64,000 nt of DNA from Microglena sp. YARC (Eukaryota > Chlorophyta > Chlorophyceae > Chlamydomonadales > Chlamydomonadaceae). The notes below the pieces were generated by a model that saw only the letters and a list, made by a program, of their open reading frames with translations, made no database searches and had not been told where the DNA came from. Made by a program: the position numbers and the translations under genes. Location of the stretch: the NCBI GenBank assembly GCA_022414725.1, contig CM039462.1:39297186-39361185 (forward strand), given 5' to 3'. This document shows, piece after piece, positions 1 to 12,591 of this stretch; position 1 is the stretch's first letter; the number at the start of each line of letters is the position of its first letter.

Positions 1-3000
1 TGTAGGTGTGGTGTGGTGTGGATGTGTGGTGTGTGTGTGGTGTGGTGTGGTGGGTGGGTGTGGTGTGGTGTGGTGTGGCGTATTCATGTCCGTGTGTGGT
101 GTCTTTGTGTGTCGTGTGTCATAGTATGGTGTGGTCAGTGGTCCTGTGTGGTGGTGTGATGTTGTGAGTGGTGTGGGTGTGGTGTGGTGTGGTGTGGTGT
201 GGTGTGGTGTGGGTGGTGAGTGTGGTGTGTGTGGTGTGGTGTGGTGTGCGTGTGTGCAGGTGAGGTGGTGTGGGTTGTGGTGTGGTGTGGTGTGTGGTGT
301 GGTGTGGTGGTGTGACTGTGTGTGGGTGTGTGTCGTGTAGTGTGGTGTTAGTGGTGGGCTGTGGTGTGTGGTGTGGTTGTGGGTGTGGTGGTGTGGTGTG
401 GTGTGGTGTGGTGTGGTGTTTTGGGAGGCGTGTGTGGTGTGGCGTGGTGCGTGTGCGGAGCAGTTGGTGTGGTGTGATGTGTTGGTGTGGTGTGGATGTG
501 GTGTGGTGAGGTGTGGTGTGGGTGTGGTGTGGCGAGGTGGGTGTGGTGTGGTGTCATTGTTAGTGGCGGAGCAGCTCGTGACTTAGCGTGGATGTGCTTG
601 GGTGTGTTGGTTTGGTGTGGTGTGGTGTGGGTGTAGGCGTGGGAGGGTGTGGTGTGGTGTGTGTCGTGTGTTGTGTGTGTACATGGTGTGGTGTGGTGTG
701 GTGTGGTTTGTTGTGGTGTGGTGTGGTGTGTGGAGTGCGTCGTGGTTGTAAGGTGTGGTGCGGCTGAGTGTATGGTGTGGTGTGGTGTGTGGGCGTGGTG
801 TGTGTGTGTGGGTGAGTGTTGTGGTGTGGTGTGGTGTGGTGGTGTGTGGCTGCATGGTGTAGTGTGGTGTGGTGTGGGTGTGGTGTGGTGTGGTGTGGTG
901 GTGGTGGTGAGCCGGGTGTCGGTGTGGTGGGTGAGATCGTGTGTTGTGTGGAAAATGTGTGGTGGTGGTGTGGTGATGCGGTGTGGTGTGGTTTTTGTGG
1001 TGTGGTGGAGGTGGTGGTGGTTGAGGTTGTGGGTGGGTGTGGGCGTATCAATGTCGTTAGTGTCGATCAGTTGTGTCGTTTTGTGTCATAGTGGTGTGGT
1101 GTTGGTCCTGTGTGGTGTGGTGTGTGGGTTTGTGGTGTGTGCTGTGGTTGTGGTGAGGTGAGGTGAGGTGTGGTGTGGTGTGGTGTTGGTGTGGTGTTGG
1201 TTGGTGTGTGTGGGTGTGGTGTGGTGTGGTGTGGTGTGGTGTGGTTCAGTGCGGAGCCAGTGTGGTGGTTGTGGTGTGGAGTGGTTGGTGTGGTGTGGTG
1301 TGGGTGGTGTGGCGATCATGTCGTGTTTGTTAGTGTCGATTTGTGTCGTTTTGTGTCATAGTAGGTGTGGTGTGGTCTGTGGTGTGGTGTGAGTGGATTG
1401 AGTGTGTGCTGTTGTGGTGAGAGGAGGTGTGGGGTGGTGTGGTGTGTGTGTAGTGCTGGTGTGGTTGGTTTGTGCGGTGCGTGTGGTGTGGGTGTGGTGT
1501 GGTGTGGTTGTGGTGGTGTGGTGTGGTGTGGTGTGAGTGAGGTGTGGTGTGGTTGTGGGTGTGTGTGTGGTGGTGGTGGTGGGTTGGTGTTGGTATGGTG
1601 ATGGTGTTGTGGTGTGGTGGTGTGGTGTGCGTTAATCATGCAGTGTGGTGTGTGTGGTGTGGTTGGTGTGGTCGAATGTGTGAGGTCATTGGTTGTCGGG
1701 CTGTCGTGTTTGGTGTATAGGTAAATGGTGTATGTGGTCCTATGATTGGTGGTGGTGGTCTGTGGTTGTGGTCGGTGAGGCGTGGGTGTTGTGGTGAAGG
1801 TGCAGAGTGTGGTGTCGGCTTGTGGTAGGTGTGGTGGTTTTGTGGGTGTGAGTGTGGTGTGGTGAGTAGTGAGGTGTGGTGATGGTGTGGTGTGGTGGTT
1901 GGTGTGGGTGAGTGAGGCGTAGTGAGTGGTGTGGTGGTGGTGAAGTGGTGTGGGTGTGGTGTGGTGGTGTGTGCGTGTGCAGTGTGGTTGTGTGTTGTGT
2001 GTGGTTGTGTGGTGTTTGTGATATGTGTGTCGTGTTGTGTGTGTTTAGTGATGTGTATGTGTGGTGAGAGATGAGTAGGTGGTTGTAGAGAAGTGGTGTG
2101 GTGAGGCGTGGTATTTGTGCCGGTGCATGTGTGGTGTTGTGTGGTGTGTGGTGATACGTGCTGTAGTGTGTGGCGTGTGGTGTGGTGTGGTGTGGTGTGT
2201 GGTGTGGTGTGGTGTTGGTGTGTGTGTGGTGTGGTGGGTGTGGTGTGTGGTGTGGTGTGGTATAGTGGTGTGGTGTGCGTGGCTGGTGGGTGTGGTGTTT
2301 GTGCTTGGCGTGGTGAAGGTTGTGGTGTGGTGGGTGTGGTGTTGGTGTGGTGTGGGTGTGGGTGTGGTTGTGGTGTCGTTTGGTGAGTGTGTGTTGGTGA
2401 GGCGTGGGTGTGGTGTGGTGTGGGTGTGGCGTGTGGTGTGGGTGTGTTGTGTGGTTGTGGTTGGTAAAATGTGTGGTGCAGTGTGGTGTTGTGTGTTGTG
2501 TTGTGTTGGTGTTGTGTTTGTTGTGTTGTGTTGTGTTGTGATGTGGTGTGGTGGGTGTGGTGGTGGTGTGATGTGGTGTGTGAGGCGTGGCTAGGTGTTG
2601 GTGGAGTGTGGTGTTTGTGGTGTGGTGTGGTTGGTGTGGTGTGGTGGTGGTGTGGTGTTGGTGTGGTGTGGTTGTGGTGTGGGGTGTGGGTGTGGTGTGG
2701 TGTGGTGTGGTGTGTGTGGTGTGTGGTGTGTGGTGTGGTGTGGTGAGGCGTGGCGTGGTGTGGTGTGGTGTGGGTGTGGGTGGTGGGTATGGTGAGGTGT
2801 GGTGTGGGTTGTGGTTGGTGTGGTGTGTGTGGTGTGGTGTGGTGTGTGTGTGTGTGTGGGGTGGTGTGGTGTGGGTGTGGTTGGTGGTCGTGGGTGTGTA
2901 TGGTGTGGGTGAGGTGTGGAGTGGTGTGGTGTTTGGTGTGGTGTGGTGTGGTGTGGGTGTGGTGTGGTGTGGAGTGGTGTGTGGCGTGGCGTATCATGTC

Positions 3001-4576
3001 GGTGGTGTTTTGTGTGTCGGATTTGTTGTCGTCGTTTATGGTGTCGTAGTATGCGTATGGTGGTGGTGGTGTGTTTGGTGTGGTTGTTGTGGTTGTGGTT
3101 TTTGTGGTGTGGTGCTGTGTTGTGTGTTGGTGATAATGGTGGTTCTGTGGCTGTGGTGAGGTGTGGTGGTTTGAGGTGGTGGTGGTGTGTGTTGGTGTGG
3201 TGTGGGGTGTTGTGGGTGGAGTTGTGGTGAGGTGTGTTGTGGTGTGTGTTGGTGTGGCGTGGCGAGGTGTGTGGTGTGGTGTGGTGTGGTGTGGTGGAAG
3301 GGCGTGGATGGTGTGGTGCAGTGTGGTGTGGTGTGTGTGGTGTGGTGTGGTGTGGTGTGGTGTGGTGACGTGCGTGTCGAGTGTTTTTTGTGTCGATTTT
3401 GGGTTTTTATGTGTGGTGGTAATTGGTGTGGGTGGTGTGTGGTGGTGTGTGTGTGGGTCTTTGGTGTTGGTGTGGTGGTGTTGGTTGTTTGGGTGTGGTT
3501 GTTGCGGGTTGTGTTTTGTTTTGCGTTCCCGTTTGTGTGTGGTATGTCGTGTTGTTTTGTGTCGATTTGTGTCCGTTTTGTGTCTGGTGTGGTTGGTGTG
3601 GTGTGGTTTGGTGTGGTTGTTGCCGTGGCGTATCTGTCGTGTTGTTTTTGTGTCGATTTGTGTTGTTGTGTTGATTGTGTGTCCGTTTTGTGTCGTGGTT
3701 TAAGGTGCGGTGTGGTTGGTGAGTGTGTGGTGTGTGGTGGTGTGGTGTGGTGTGGTGTGGTTGTGTTGTGTTGTGTTTGTTGTGTTGTGGTTGGTTGTGT
3801 TGTGGTTGTTTTGTTTGGTTGTGTGTTTGTGGTGTGGTGTGGTGAGCATGATTAGTGCGGAGCAGTGTGGGTGTGGTGTGGGTGGAAGGTGGTGTGGTGG
3901 TGGTTGTGGTGTGGTGTGGTGTGGTGTGGTGTGGTGTTGGTGTGTGGTGTGTGGTTGTGTGTGGTGTGGGTGTGGTTGTGGTGTGGTGTCGTGTGGTGTG
4001 GTGTGGTGTGTGTGGTGTGGTGTGGTGTGGTGTGGTTTTTCTTCGTGTGGTGTGGTGGGTGTTCTTTGGTGTGGTGTGGTGTGGGTTTTGGTGTGGTGTT
4101 GCGTGGCGTATCATGTCGTGTTTGTTTTGTGATTCGATTTTGTGTCCGTTTTGGTGTCTGTGGGTGTGGTGTGAGTGTGGTTTGGTGTGGTGGTTGCGTG
4201 GCGTTCATGTCCGTGTTGTTTTTGTGTCCGATTTGTGTCGATTGTGTTGAGTTGTGTCGTTTTGTGTCGTGGTATGGTGCGGTGTGGTGTGGTGAGGTGG
4301 GTGGTGTGGTGTGTTGTGTTGTGTTGTGTTTGTGTTGTGTGTGTTGTTTGTTGTTGTGTTGTGGTTGTGTTGGTGTTGTGGTGGGTTTAGTGCAGAGCAG
4401 TGTGGTGTGGTGGTGGTGTGGTGTGGTGGTGGTGTGGTGTGGTGTGGGTGTGGTTGTGGTGTTGGTTGGTGTTGGTGCTGTGTTGTGGGTGAGGTGAGGT
4501 GAGGTTGAAAGGTGAGGTGTGGTGGGTTGTGTGGTGTGGTGTGGCGTGTGGTGTGGTGTGGTGTTGTGGTTGGTGG
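1..4576. repeat. GT-rich degenerate tandem array
   Basis: The + strand is almost entirely G and T, built from degenerate TGGTGTGG units, so the opposite strand reads as His/Thr/Pro repeats. At irregular intervals (near 1046, 1315, 2990, 3545, 3625, 4105 and 4200) the array is interrupted by a less repetitive segment containing GTGTCGTTTTGTGTC or close variants. A GTGCGGAGCAGT-like motif recurs near 450, 553, 1248, 3855 and 4390. This points to a higher-order repeat. Open frames across it carry no protein-like composition. It could be subtelomeric or satellite DNA of a host chromosome, or a terminal array of a viral genome; the sequence does not decide. Confidence 0.9.
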
Positions 4577-5576
4577 NNNNNNNNNNNNNNNNNNNNNNNN
4601 NNNNNNNNNNNNNNNNNNNNNNNNNNNNNNNNNNNNNNNNNNNNNNNNNNNNNNNNNNNNNNNNNNNNNNNNNNNNNNNNNNNNNNNNNNNNNNNNNNNN
4701 NNNNNNNNNNNNNNNNNNNNNNNNNNNNNNNNNNNNNNNNNNNNNNNNNNNNNNNNNNNNNNNNNNNNNNNNNNNNNNNNNNNNNNNNNNNNNNNNNNNN
4801 NNNNNNNNNNNNNNNNNNNNNNNNNNNNNNNNNNNNNNNNNNNNNNNNNNNNNNNNNNNNNNNNNNNNNNNNNNNNNNNNNNNNNNNNNNNNNNNNNNNN
4901 NNNNNNNNNNNNNNNNNNNNNNNNNNNNNNNNNNNNNNNNNNNNNNNNNNNNNNNNNNNNNNNNNNNNNNNNNNNNNNNNNNNNNNNNNNNNNNNNNNNN
5001 NNNNNNNNNNNNNNNNNNNNNNNNNNNNNNNNNNNNNNNNNNNNNNNNNNNNNNNNNNNNNNNNNNNNNNNNNNNNNNNNNNNNNNNNNNNNNNNNNNNN
5101 NNNNNNNNNNNNNNNNNNNNNNNNNNNNNNNNNNNNNNNNNNNNNNNNNNNNNNNNNNNNNNNNNNNNNNNNNNNNNNNNNNNNNNNNNNNNNNNNNNNN
5201 NNNNNNNNNNNNNNNNNNNNNNNNNNNNNNNNNNNNNNNNNNNNNNNNNNNNNNNNNNNNNNNNNNNNNNNNNNNNNNNNNNNNNNNNNNNNNNNNNNNN
5301 NNNNNNNNNNNNNNNNNNNNNNNNNNNNNNNNNNNNNNNNNNNNNNNNNNNNNNNNNNNNNNNNNNNNNNNNNNNNNNNNNNNNNNNNNNNNNNNNNNNN
5401 NNNNNNNNNNNNNNNNNNNNNNNNNNNNNNNNNNNNNNNNNNNNNNNNNNNNNNNNNNNNNNNNNNNNNNNNNNNNNNNNNNNNNNNNNNNNNNNNNNNN
5501 NNNNNNNNNNNNNNNNNNNNNNNNNNNNNNNNNNNNNNNNNNNNNNNNNNNNNNNNNNNNNNNNNNNNNNNNNNNN
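4577..5576. other. Assembly gap (1000 N)
   Basis: Exactly 1000 undetermined bases lie between the GT-rich array and ordinary sequence. The round number indicates a scaffolding placeholder, so the true distance is unknown. Confidence 0.99.
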
Positions 5577-6898
5577 ATTAACTTGTCTGGGGTGACCGTG
5601 GCGCAATTATAAGGCTATACGCGGCTTTGACGTAGTTTACCTTCCATAGTTCTCTGTCGACATTGCGGTGATACGTTCTCGATACAGCTGCCGGCACATG
5701 GCCTCATCATGTACAAGCAGTCCTCCTCTAAGCGGGGGCGACGCTGGTGCTCGTTCTCTCGCTATAGCTTGACAGTAAGAACGAGCGTAGAGCACGTTCA
5801 GAAGCGAATGACCTGCCATGTAAACGTCAAGTCCTCCGGCTAGACAGCCAGGGGGGGGGAGAGGTGCGCGCATTAGACCCGTGTCCTCCTCCAGGCTAAT
5901 GAGTGGTTAAACATGGACAGCAAGTATGCTCAACCCATTCGTTTTGAGCGAAGTCCGGTCAGAGAAGTGGATGAAGTCGTGTTCCAAAAAGCAATAGACA
6001 GATTACGACGAAGTCACGGACGTTTACCTGGTTGCGCTGCCAGCTGAGTGCTGGACGAGTCGCACGGTTAAGATGCAGTCCACCTCCACAACCACCGGGG
6101 TCTCACGGTCCACAACTCAATGACGCATAAGTTCCACATATTCGACGACAGAGTCATAGCCAACGACATTAGGACTGCACGGTCCTGCCTCCGATCCAGT
6201 TGCTCACAAGTACGGATACGCCGACCATTGCGTCTCAACATCCTACTGTACGACGGCCGGGTGATTATATGCCGTTGACCAAGGATACTCTCCTGCCTCA
6301 CCCTCCCCTGACTCGAGGTCGGGGACAGAAACCAGCCTCGACAGAAGGCATGTGCACGAAAAACGCGCAGAGAACCTTGGAGACGCCGGCAAAGGTGAGC
6401 ATGCCATGAAGGGGGTGCAGCGAGTGAGACTATGTGGCACGCGATCCAAACGGTCTTAACGTTTCATCTCCGTTCTCGGGGAGTTGGACTCCTGTTCGTG
6501 CATCCAATTCACTGTGACTCGTCACGCCTTACACGTGTCCAATTCGTGCACAAACCTACGATTCCGCCGTTCGTCTGGCATCTGCGCAGCAGGAGCGGTT
6601 TGCAGTCTAGCAGGACGACAACAACTTGCTGGACGGGCTTACAACATTTACCAGATTATTCAGGTCGATCCATCGAATGTTGGACGACCCTGCTCGGGTG
6701 TGGTGTTGGGAAACCTTGAAAGACGTCGATGGAGCTCCGCGTTTAAAATCGATGTACACGTGATCGTACAGGCGGTCAGAGGGGCGCACACGTTCTCGCG
6801 AACACAAGCAAGGAAAAACGCCTCCGAAGTTGAGAAAACAGGTACGGATACCCATTCATACAAACAATGTACACAAAATAGAGAATGCCTGTAGTCTT
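5577..6898. other. No recognisable gene
   Basis: Sequence of ordinary composition with only short overlapping open frames on both strands. I recognise no protein family, repeat or RNA gene here. It may be decayed host or viral sequence. Confidence 0.5.
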
Positions 6899-7330
6899 AC
6901 ACTTCTGTCTCAAATTAAAGTGGGACACAACCTTATAATCATCCAGACTGCATATCGTTGCTTTTGGGCAACGTAGGGGGTGCAGCAAGTTAGAGGTTTC
7001 TGCGAAAATATTCAGAGTCGACCTCTCTTTGGTAACATTCCGATTCAACGTCTGTTCCCCAAATCAGGTATCAGGTTGTGGTGGGGTTTTTCGAGGAGCT
7101 TCTCGGCAGCCGTCTCGTCTAGAAACGCGACGGACGGTCGTCTCTCTCCCAAAGACTTTGTGGAGGAGTCTAAGCATCAGGATGTTCCTGGAAGCGTTCA
7201 CATAATCGGGTCCCAAGTCTTCCTGCTAGTGGAACCTAACCGCCTCTGTTGGCGTGCGATCCGCTTTTTGAACGGTTGCCATGTGTGAGAATATTGTATT
7301 GAATCGCTTGCCGTCCTTTCCGCGGTCTCA
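6899..7330 (-). mobile_element. Decayed 3' end of a Fanzor-bearing transposon
   Basis: Read on the minus strand, this matches the 3' ends of the elements at 11.6-20.6 kb with many substitutions and indels. It covers the zinc-finger/RuvC-III segment of the Fanzor gene (around 7100-7330), the C-terminal tail region and a diverged terminal inverted repeat at 6899-6950 containing AAAGTGGGACAC followed by TTATAATCATCC. The similarity fades near 7330, so the 5' part of the element is missing. It is an older, inverted member of the family and cannot encode a functional protein. Confidence 0.75.
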
Positions 7331-9544
7331 ATCTTGAAGACTCCTTAATCCCTTCTTGAACCGACTAGCTTTGAGACATAAGCAACCAAGGAATAAAACA
7401 AATCCGCTCCTCATACCACTGTTTAGCAACACAGTCAAAATCGATCCGGCGCGCAGGAACGACGTCCACTCTACTGTCAAATCACATGAACTTGTACGGG
7501 ACCACCTTTTTGACATTGATGTCTGTCATTCCTTATATGTACGATCAATCAATCGGAGCTTCGCCCAAACCCACCTTCCGCCCCCCCTCATTCCCTCTCT
7601 CAGGGCTTTTCGATCCGCATCTTTTGCCCTTCTAATTACATAATCTCCCGGCAATCTCCGGAGAATTAGGGCGATATCCTTTATGCATTACCGCCTTAAT
7701 GCGCATCGATCGATTCTCGAAAAACTGATAATAGGTGAAGATATCAAACCACTACGCGAAAGAGTCAACACAATTACTTCTTACCCATCCCCTGTACACG
7801 TGTCGTTCGTTATCTTACTTTCATGGTTTTTTTTTTAATTTAAGAATATGCACACGCATACAGAACAGAATGAGCAAAGGGAAATATTATTAACGATGGG
7901 AGGTTACAACGTCATTTCGAGATCGACTCTTGAAGAATGATGTGCAGTCGGAGGTATGACGTATTTCGTCGTGACACGTTCCACGTACAACAGTGACAGA
8001 ACTGTTCTCGGATTCGGCCAGGTTACAACAGTAGCATCAGCGACACTGACACTATGCGTACCCTAGCATAAGATATCGTCCATAAGGGAAATTCAAAACA
8101 TCAGTAATACGACGCTTGCGCCTCGATTAACCTCGACGCATATCCCGATTGTTCCAGCACGTTCTATCCTCACTAAAGACTGTTGGAACACGAAACGACC
8201 GCGTCAAAGGAAAACAAAGTACACGCAATCCTCCGTACACACATTCATAAAGAGCGATGCCTGAATGGATACTCATGCTCTGAAAATATTCAACTCGGAG
8301 TCATATCCAGACACGAACTGTAGACCGCATTTCACGTCAGTGACTGCCTAAGCTGACACCCTACATAGCATAACACTATGCATTACGCACTAGAAAAGGA
8401 ATCTAACTCACTGTCCTGAGGCGCGTTCACAGGATAGATTCTGGGTCAAAAGCAGTTCAAAAAAGACAAGCTCACTAGGGCGAATTCTCATTTTGTAGCA
8501 GAAATAGCGGTTCTAGCACACCTCTCCTTACTTTTAGCCATGGTACGGATTCTCGCCTTTCCACCTCACGGAGATAGTTACTAACGCCGTGATGCAACAA
8601 CACTCACGATATGCATATTTCTCAAGACATGCGACGGCATCTCATTGTAGCCGCTTGGCAGACTACGAGTCAATACAATGAGCGATTCGAACAACACTCA
8701 GCATCCCACTGAGCAGCGATGACTCGAAAACCAGAAAAACTCAGTGTAACATGTCTGTACGTAACCGGCATGCTGTACGCTCGTCCCCCATTTAGCGTCT
8801 TCAGCACAAACCACTCTCGTAGATCGTTTTGCCTACTTACAAGCAAATCATCATGCCTCTACTCAGTCCCGCGCAGACATCACGCACTTCACTATACGCA
8901 AAGCTTTATGGCGCAGCCCTCTCAAGCCACACACGCACACAAACGACAGCAGAAACAAAAACTGGGAGTTGCGACCTTACTCACCTATGCTCGTATCGAA
9001 AAAGCGACCGTCTACAGCCTAGGATCTTGCTCATTGCCCGCATTAGCGATCAAGCTCATGTAGCATCCACCAGCAAAAAAAGTCAATAAACAAGCTATCT
9101 GGGTTCGTCAGAATCTCGTTCACTATCGCAACAAATGCGATTGGTCATCGACCCCCCAAAGAAACTCGTTATTACATGCCTCAAACAACACCGACTTATC
9201 CATGACTTATATTTCGGACGCGACATCCAATCTGTCACCAGATCGAACAAGCTTCACGAAAGAAAGAAATTTATGCAACCTAATTTACTCCCAATTTAAT
9301 CCACGCGAAGCGACGCCCATTTTATCGCGCCCGGTTTACTCCCAATATCGAATTTAAAAAATGCGTAAAAGAAAGGGAATAATTATGGAAAATGACTTCA
9401 GTCGCAACAACTCGAACTGTTAGCCATCTTATTATAAAACTGATGAATCGAAAAGCTTAACGAAACCCAATGTCCAGAGTACTAGGTCGCGTTCCAGAGA
9501 CTATCTTGCAGAGAACAGAAAATTATCACAACAGATGATCTTCA
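7331..9544. other. No recognisable gene (2.2 kb)
   Basis: Only short frames of unremarkable composition are open, including 8719-9063 and 8829-9089 on the + strand, which overlap each other. I see no tandem repeat, RNA gene or conserved motif. Confidence 0.5.
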
Positions 9545-9960
9545 GCAAATGCACAGAACAGTGGGAGAGAGAAAATCAGAGTCGAAGGTGTTGAAAGACG
9601 AAGAAGGAGCGACTGAAGAAGAAGCAAGCGACACAGTAAGTATGCTGAAGACGAAGAAGGAGGAGTACCTGAAGAACGAAGAAGGAGTATATACTGAGAA
9701 GGAGTTCGTATCTGAAGACGAAGAAGGAGCAGCGCCTAAGTACCTGCAAGACGCAACGAAGCGCCAGTAGTATCTGAAGACGAAGAACGAAGGGATACCT
9801 GAAGACGAAAGGAGTAGTATCTGAAGAAGGAGTAGATATCTAAAAGACGAAGACAGGTCAGTACCTTGAAAAAAGACGTACCTGAAGAAGTTTGAAGAAG
9901 TCGACGTGGAAGAATTCAACGGACGGTTAAATGTGGAAGTGATTTGGTTGTAAAAACTCA
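9545..9960 (+). repeat. Degenerate GAAGACGAAGAAGGAGTA tandem repeat
   Basis: Purine-rich units of roughly 24-30 bases, built around GAAGACGAAGAAGGAG preceded by GTATCTGAA or TACCTGAA, repeat with many indels. A 73-codon open frame (9549-9770) over it reads as Glu/Lys/Asp-rich sequence and is probably a by-product of the repeat. It could be the remnant of an acidic-repeat gene. Confidence 0.7.
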
Positions 9961-9973
9961 AAAAAAATGACTT

Positions 9974-10531
9974 ATGTGTAAAGAAGTACGCAGTGACAAA
10001 CCGGTCATCTTCTTTGTTTATTCAACTAAGATGAACGCTAAAAAAGAATATGATGACGTAAGGGTGCTTGTCGGTGATACTGATGATGCTTCAAAACCAT
10101 CAAACCGATCTAAACAAAGGAATTCAGAAGGTGCTCCTCCGTCGAATAACACTACTACCAATAACAGTAAGAAGACTGTAGGATCATTGATTGTAGATGG
10201 GCCAGTGGCAGGTCCGTATTCCTTCTCTAGTCTTTTGAATGAAAATGATTCATCTTCCAAATTTTCCGTTCCGGGAGGTGACGTTTTCAGCGAGTTGATG
10301 CTGAAGGAGGAACGAGTGATTGACAATGTAAACAGAGTCGTCAATCATGCAAGATTGACAGATCTATCGAAGCGTTCTTTTGTACAACAACCCTTGCATG
10401 TGATTCTAGTAAAGTTGGTAGAGACTATTCGATTCATAATCGAGGATATTGTCTCTTCCTCTCACAAAGTGTCGATATCAGGAACAAAAGGTATCCCTGC
10501 TTATAGCAGGGCGATCGTTCACTCGTCGTAG
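9974..10531 (+). CDS. Hypothetical protein, 185 aa
   Basis: An uninterrupted frame with no recognised family. The first 70 residues are polar, rich in Ser, Asn, Asp and Lys. The second half looks more globular, with alternating hydrophobic and charged residues. The first ATG is at 9974; the ATG at 10031, preceding an Asn-Ala-Lys-Lys start, is an alternative. No signal peptide or membrane segment is obvious. The downstream neighbour on the opposite strand is broken, so this gene may be a lone survivor in a decaying segment. Function unknown. Confidence 0.45.
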   Translation: MCKEVRSDKPVIFFVYSTKMNAKKEYDDVRVLVGDTDDASKPSNRSKQRNSEGAPPSNNTTTNNSKKTVGSLIVDGPVAGPYSFSSLLNENDSSSKFSVPGGDVFSELMLKEERVIDNVNRVVNHARLTDLSKRSFVQQPLHVILVKLVETIRFIIEDIVSSSHKVSISGTKGIPAYSRAIVHSS

Positions 10532-10571
10532 GAGGGGAACGGAAGATATATGTCGGTATCAACTGATAAGT

Positions 10572-11540
10572 CTAGCTGTCACATTCGTCGTTTTCCACCT
10601 TGCCTTCTGAATCTTCAATCGTCGTGAGGGGGGCAATGTTTCTACGGATGGTATCATAACCTCTAGCGACAAGGGATTCTACATCGTTCCTGTCAAACGT
10701 GACGATATCCTCTAAGAAAATCCGGGTTCCATGTTGAGATCGACAATAATTGTGGTACATGCGGATACCTCATGTGAGAGTAAGTTGTCCATTTCACGGT
10801 ATGCGAAAAGCGCGAAAGAGTTGGCCACTCGAATGATGAAGGAGATGAAGTCGTCACATATTTCTCATCCGGTATATTCATGATATTATTGATACGTAGT
10901 ATGAGGTTCTTACCGCAATCACCCCGCCTCAGTTTCTCCTCTACATGCTTAGGAACGTGCACTCCTTGTAGCAACACCCGTCAATGTAAATCTTTCCTCA
11001 AATGTCACAGGTGTGAAAATGATGGCAAAGCGCACGACATGCGAATCGCCAAGCGGACCTCCATGTCGGGGTGAGAATCAAATGAGAAAGAATCCAGAAT
11101 GTTGTCTGTCAAGTTGACCACATTACAACAAGGTCTTTCCAGTACGCGTACGCAAGTCGGCGAATGTAGTGTTACAAGGAAATGACCTGTAGGAGAGAAT
11201 GTCTTGTACCATGGAAAATAGGAAAGAACATCGTCAAATCCCCTCGTCTCGATACTTGGTCTATACAATTAAGTTCTGGTAACTGCATGTTTTTGAACAC
11301 ACAAATCATGTCATGGCTAGACAACCCCAATATTACACCGAGAGACACAATGGATCCTGAAGAAGACCCTACGAAGGTGTCTATCTGATTTATGATTCCC
11401 GCTCTTCAAAATACTTGATGCATCCGATTTGCAACCCTCTAGAAACCGACGCCCCCCGAATGTGAGACATCGAACTTGAGTAAGATCAATCATGATTGTT
11501 ACACTTTGACCAGACTCTTTGTGAACGCAACAGACGCACT
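10572..11540 (-). pseudogene. Broken hypothetical gene
   Basis: Several minus-strand frames (11317-11540, 11005-11268, 10693-10977, 10572-10760) follow one another with small overlaps and protein-like composition, which suggests one gene of about 320 codons broken by frameshifts. The 5' end contains a Cys-rich stretch (CVCC) and lies within 25 bases of the left end of the transposon at 11562, so insertion may have cut the gene. I do not recognise the family. Confidence 0.4.
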
Positions 11541-11771
11541 GATTGTCACACTTGGACCATACAGTTGTTCTCAAATAATTTGGGGACACTCAGTATAATT
11601 TGAATGATATCCCCTGAAACCAGGTACAGGTCCGTGGTTCACTACAATATTTTTTTGAGGAGTCTCAGGAAGGTTTGTAATATATACAACGTGTCCAAGA
11701 TCTCACTACATAGATGGGTCAATGCTGATCAGGTGGGTAAAAGTAAGCGTTTAAAACGAAAAAGGAAATAA

Positions 11772-12591
11772 TTGTCCATGCTTTTACGTTCCACGATATC
11801 CAATAATATTGCAGAGAACCCCTTCATAACATGCAAGGATTTGGTCGGTATAATTTGCAAGAGTTGTAATGTGAGATTATCGATCAGTACTGCATCGAGA
11901 CACATAAAACAATGTGGATTTTCTAGGAAGAAGGCGTTTCCCACAGTTCTCTAAGGACATTCAAAAGAAAATGTAGAAATGTTTTGTGACAAGTACAGAG
12001 AAAGCTCTACCGTTGTTTGTATCGACGAAGCAGGATTTTACGCTGGAGAACACAGCAAATATGGATACAGCAAGATCGGTTCTCGATTAACTATGAAGAC
12101 AATGAGTAACCTCCGTCGTGTGAAGTTCACTTTATTTTACTCGCTATTTCATCTCAGGGAATAATAGATTATTCAGTTATTGGAGTAACAATTGTAAAAA
12201 GAAGATTTCATTAAATTCTTTAAACTTTGGTCATCTCAAAGAAAACACGATCGTCATGGATAATATTCGGTTTCACCATTCTTCAGAAATCAAGGATATA
12301 TCCCGAATGCAAGGGTGAAGCTTTTGTACACCCCTCCTTATTGCCCCAGAGCTAATGCGATTGAACAAATCTTTGGAAGCATGAAGAGAGACTACAGGGC
12401 ATCATGTCCATTGACGTCAACCTGTTTAATTTCGATTAACTTAATGCAAATATGTTGTGTTTCTAGAAATGTGGAGGTATAAAGACTTGTCAAAATATAT
12501 GATTAATACGAGAGATTGGGTTAGGAATGTTCGAGAGAGCCTGTTTGCAGATCCAGATTACATCAAAACGTTTTCGGGGTACAATTTGTGA
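11772..12591 (+). pseudogene. IS630/Tc1-type DDE transposase, frameshifted
   Basis: Successive frames show an N-terminal helix-turn-helix-like segment (11772-11954), then a segment containing CIDEAGF with the first catalytic Asp at 12024. A VMDNIRFH motif follows with the second Asp at 12259, then PPYCPRANAIEQ with the catalytic Glu at 12363. The 104 bases between second Asp and Glu fit the DD34E spacing of the IS630/Tc1 family after allowing for one frameshift. The protein would be about 280 residues, slightly short for the family. At least two frameshifts and a stop at 12162 prevent expression as read. The final TGA (12589-12591) overlaps the ATG of the Fanzor gene by one base. Confidence 0.8.

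Noticed and set aside
131..4502. Long open frames in the GT-rich array on both strands
   Set aside because: They read as Val/Cys/Gly/Trp or His/Thr/Pro repeats in every frame, an effect of composition without stops, not protein coding.
4499..5612. Open frames of 350-580 codons across the gaps (also 51580-52723)
   Set aside because: They consist of undetermined residues.
5637..5873. Possible small minus-strand gene after the first gap
   Set aside because: 78 codons, no recognised motif, and other frames are equally open.
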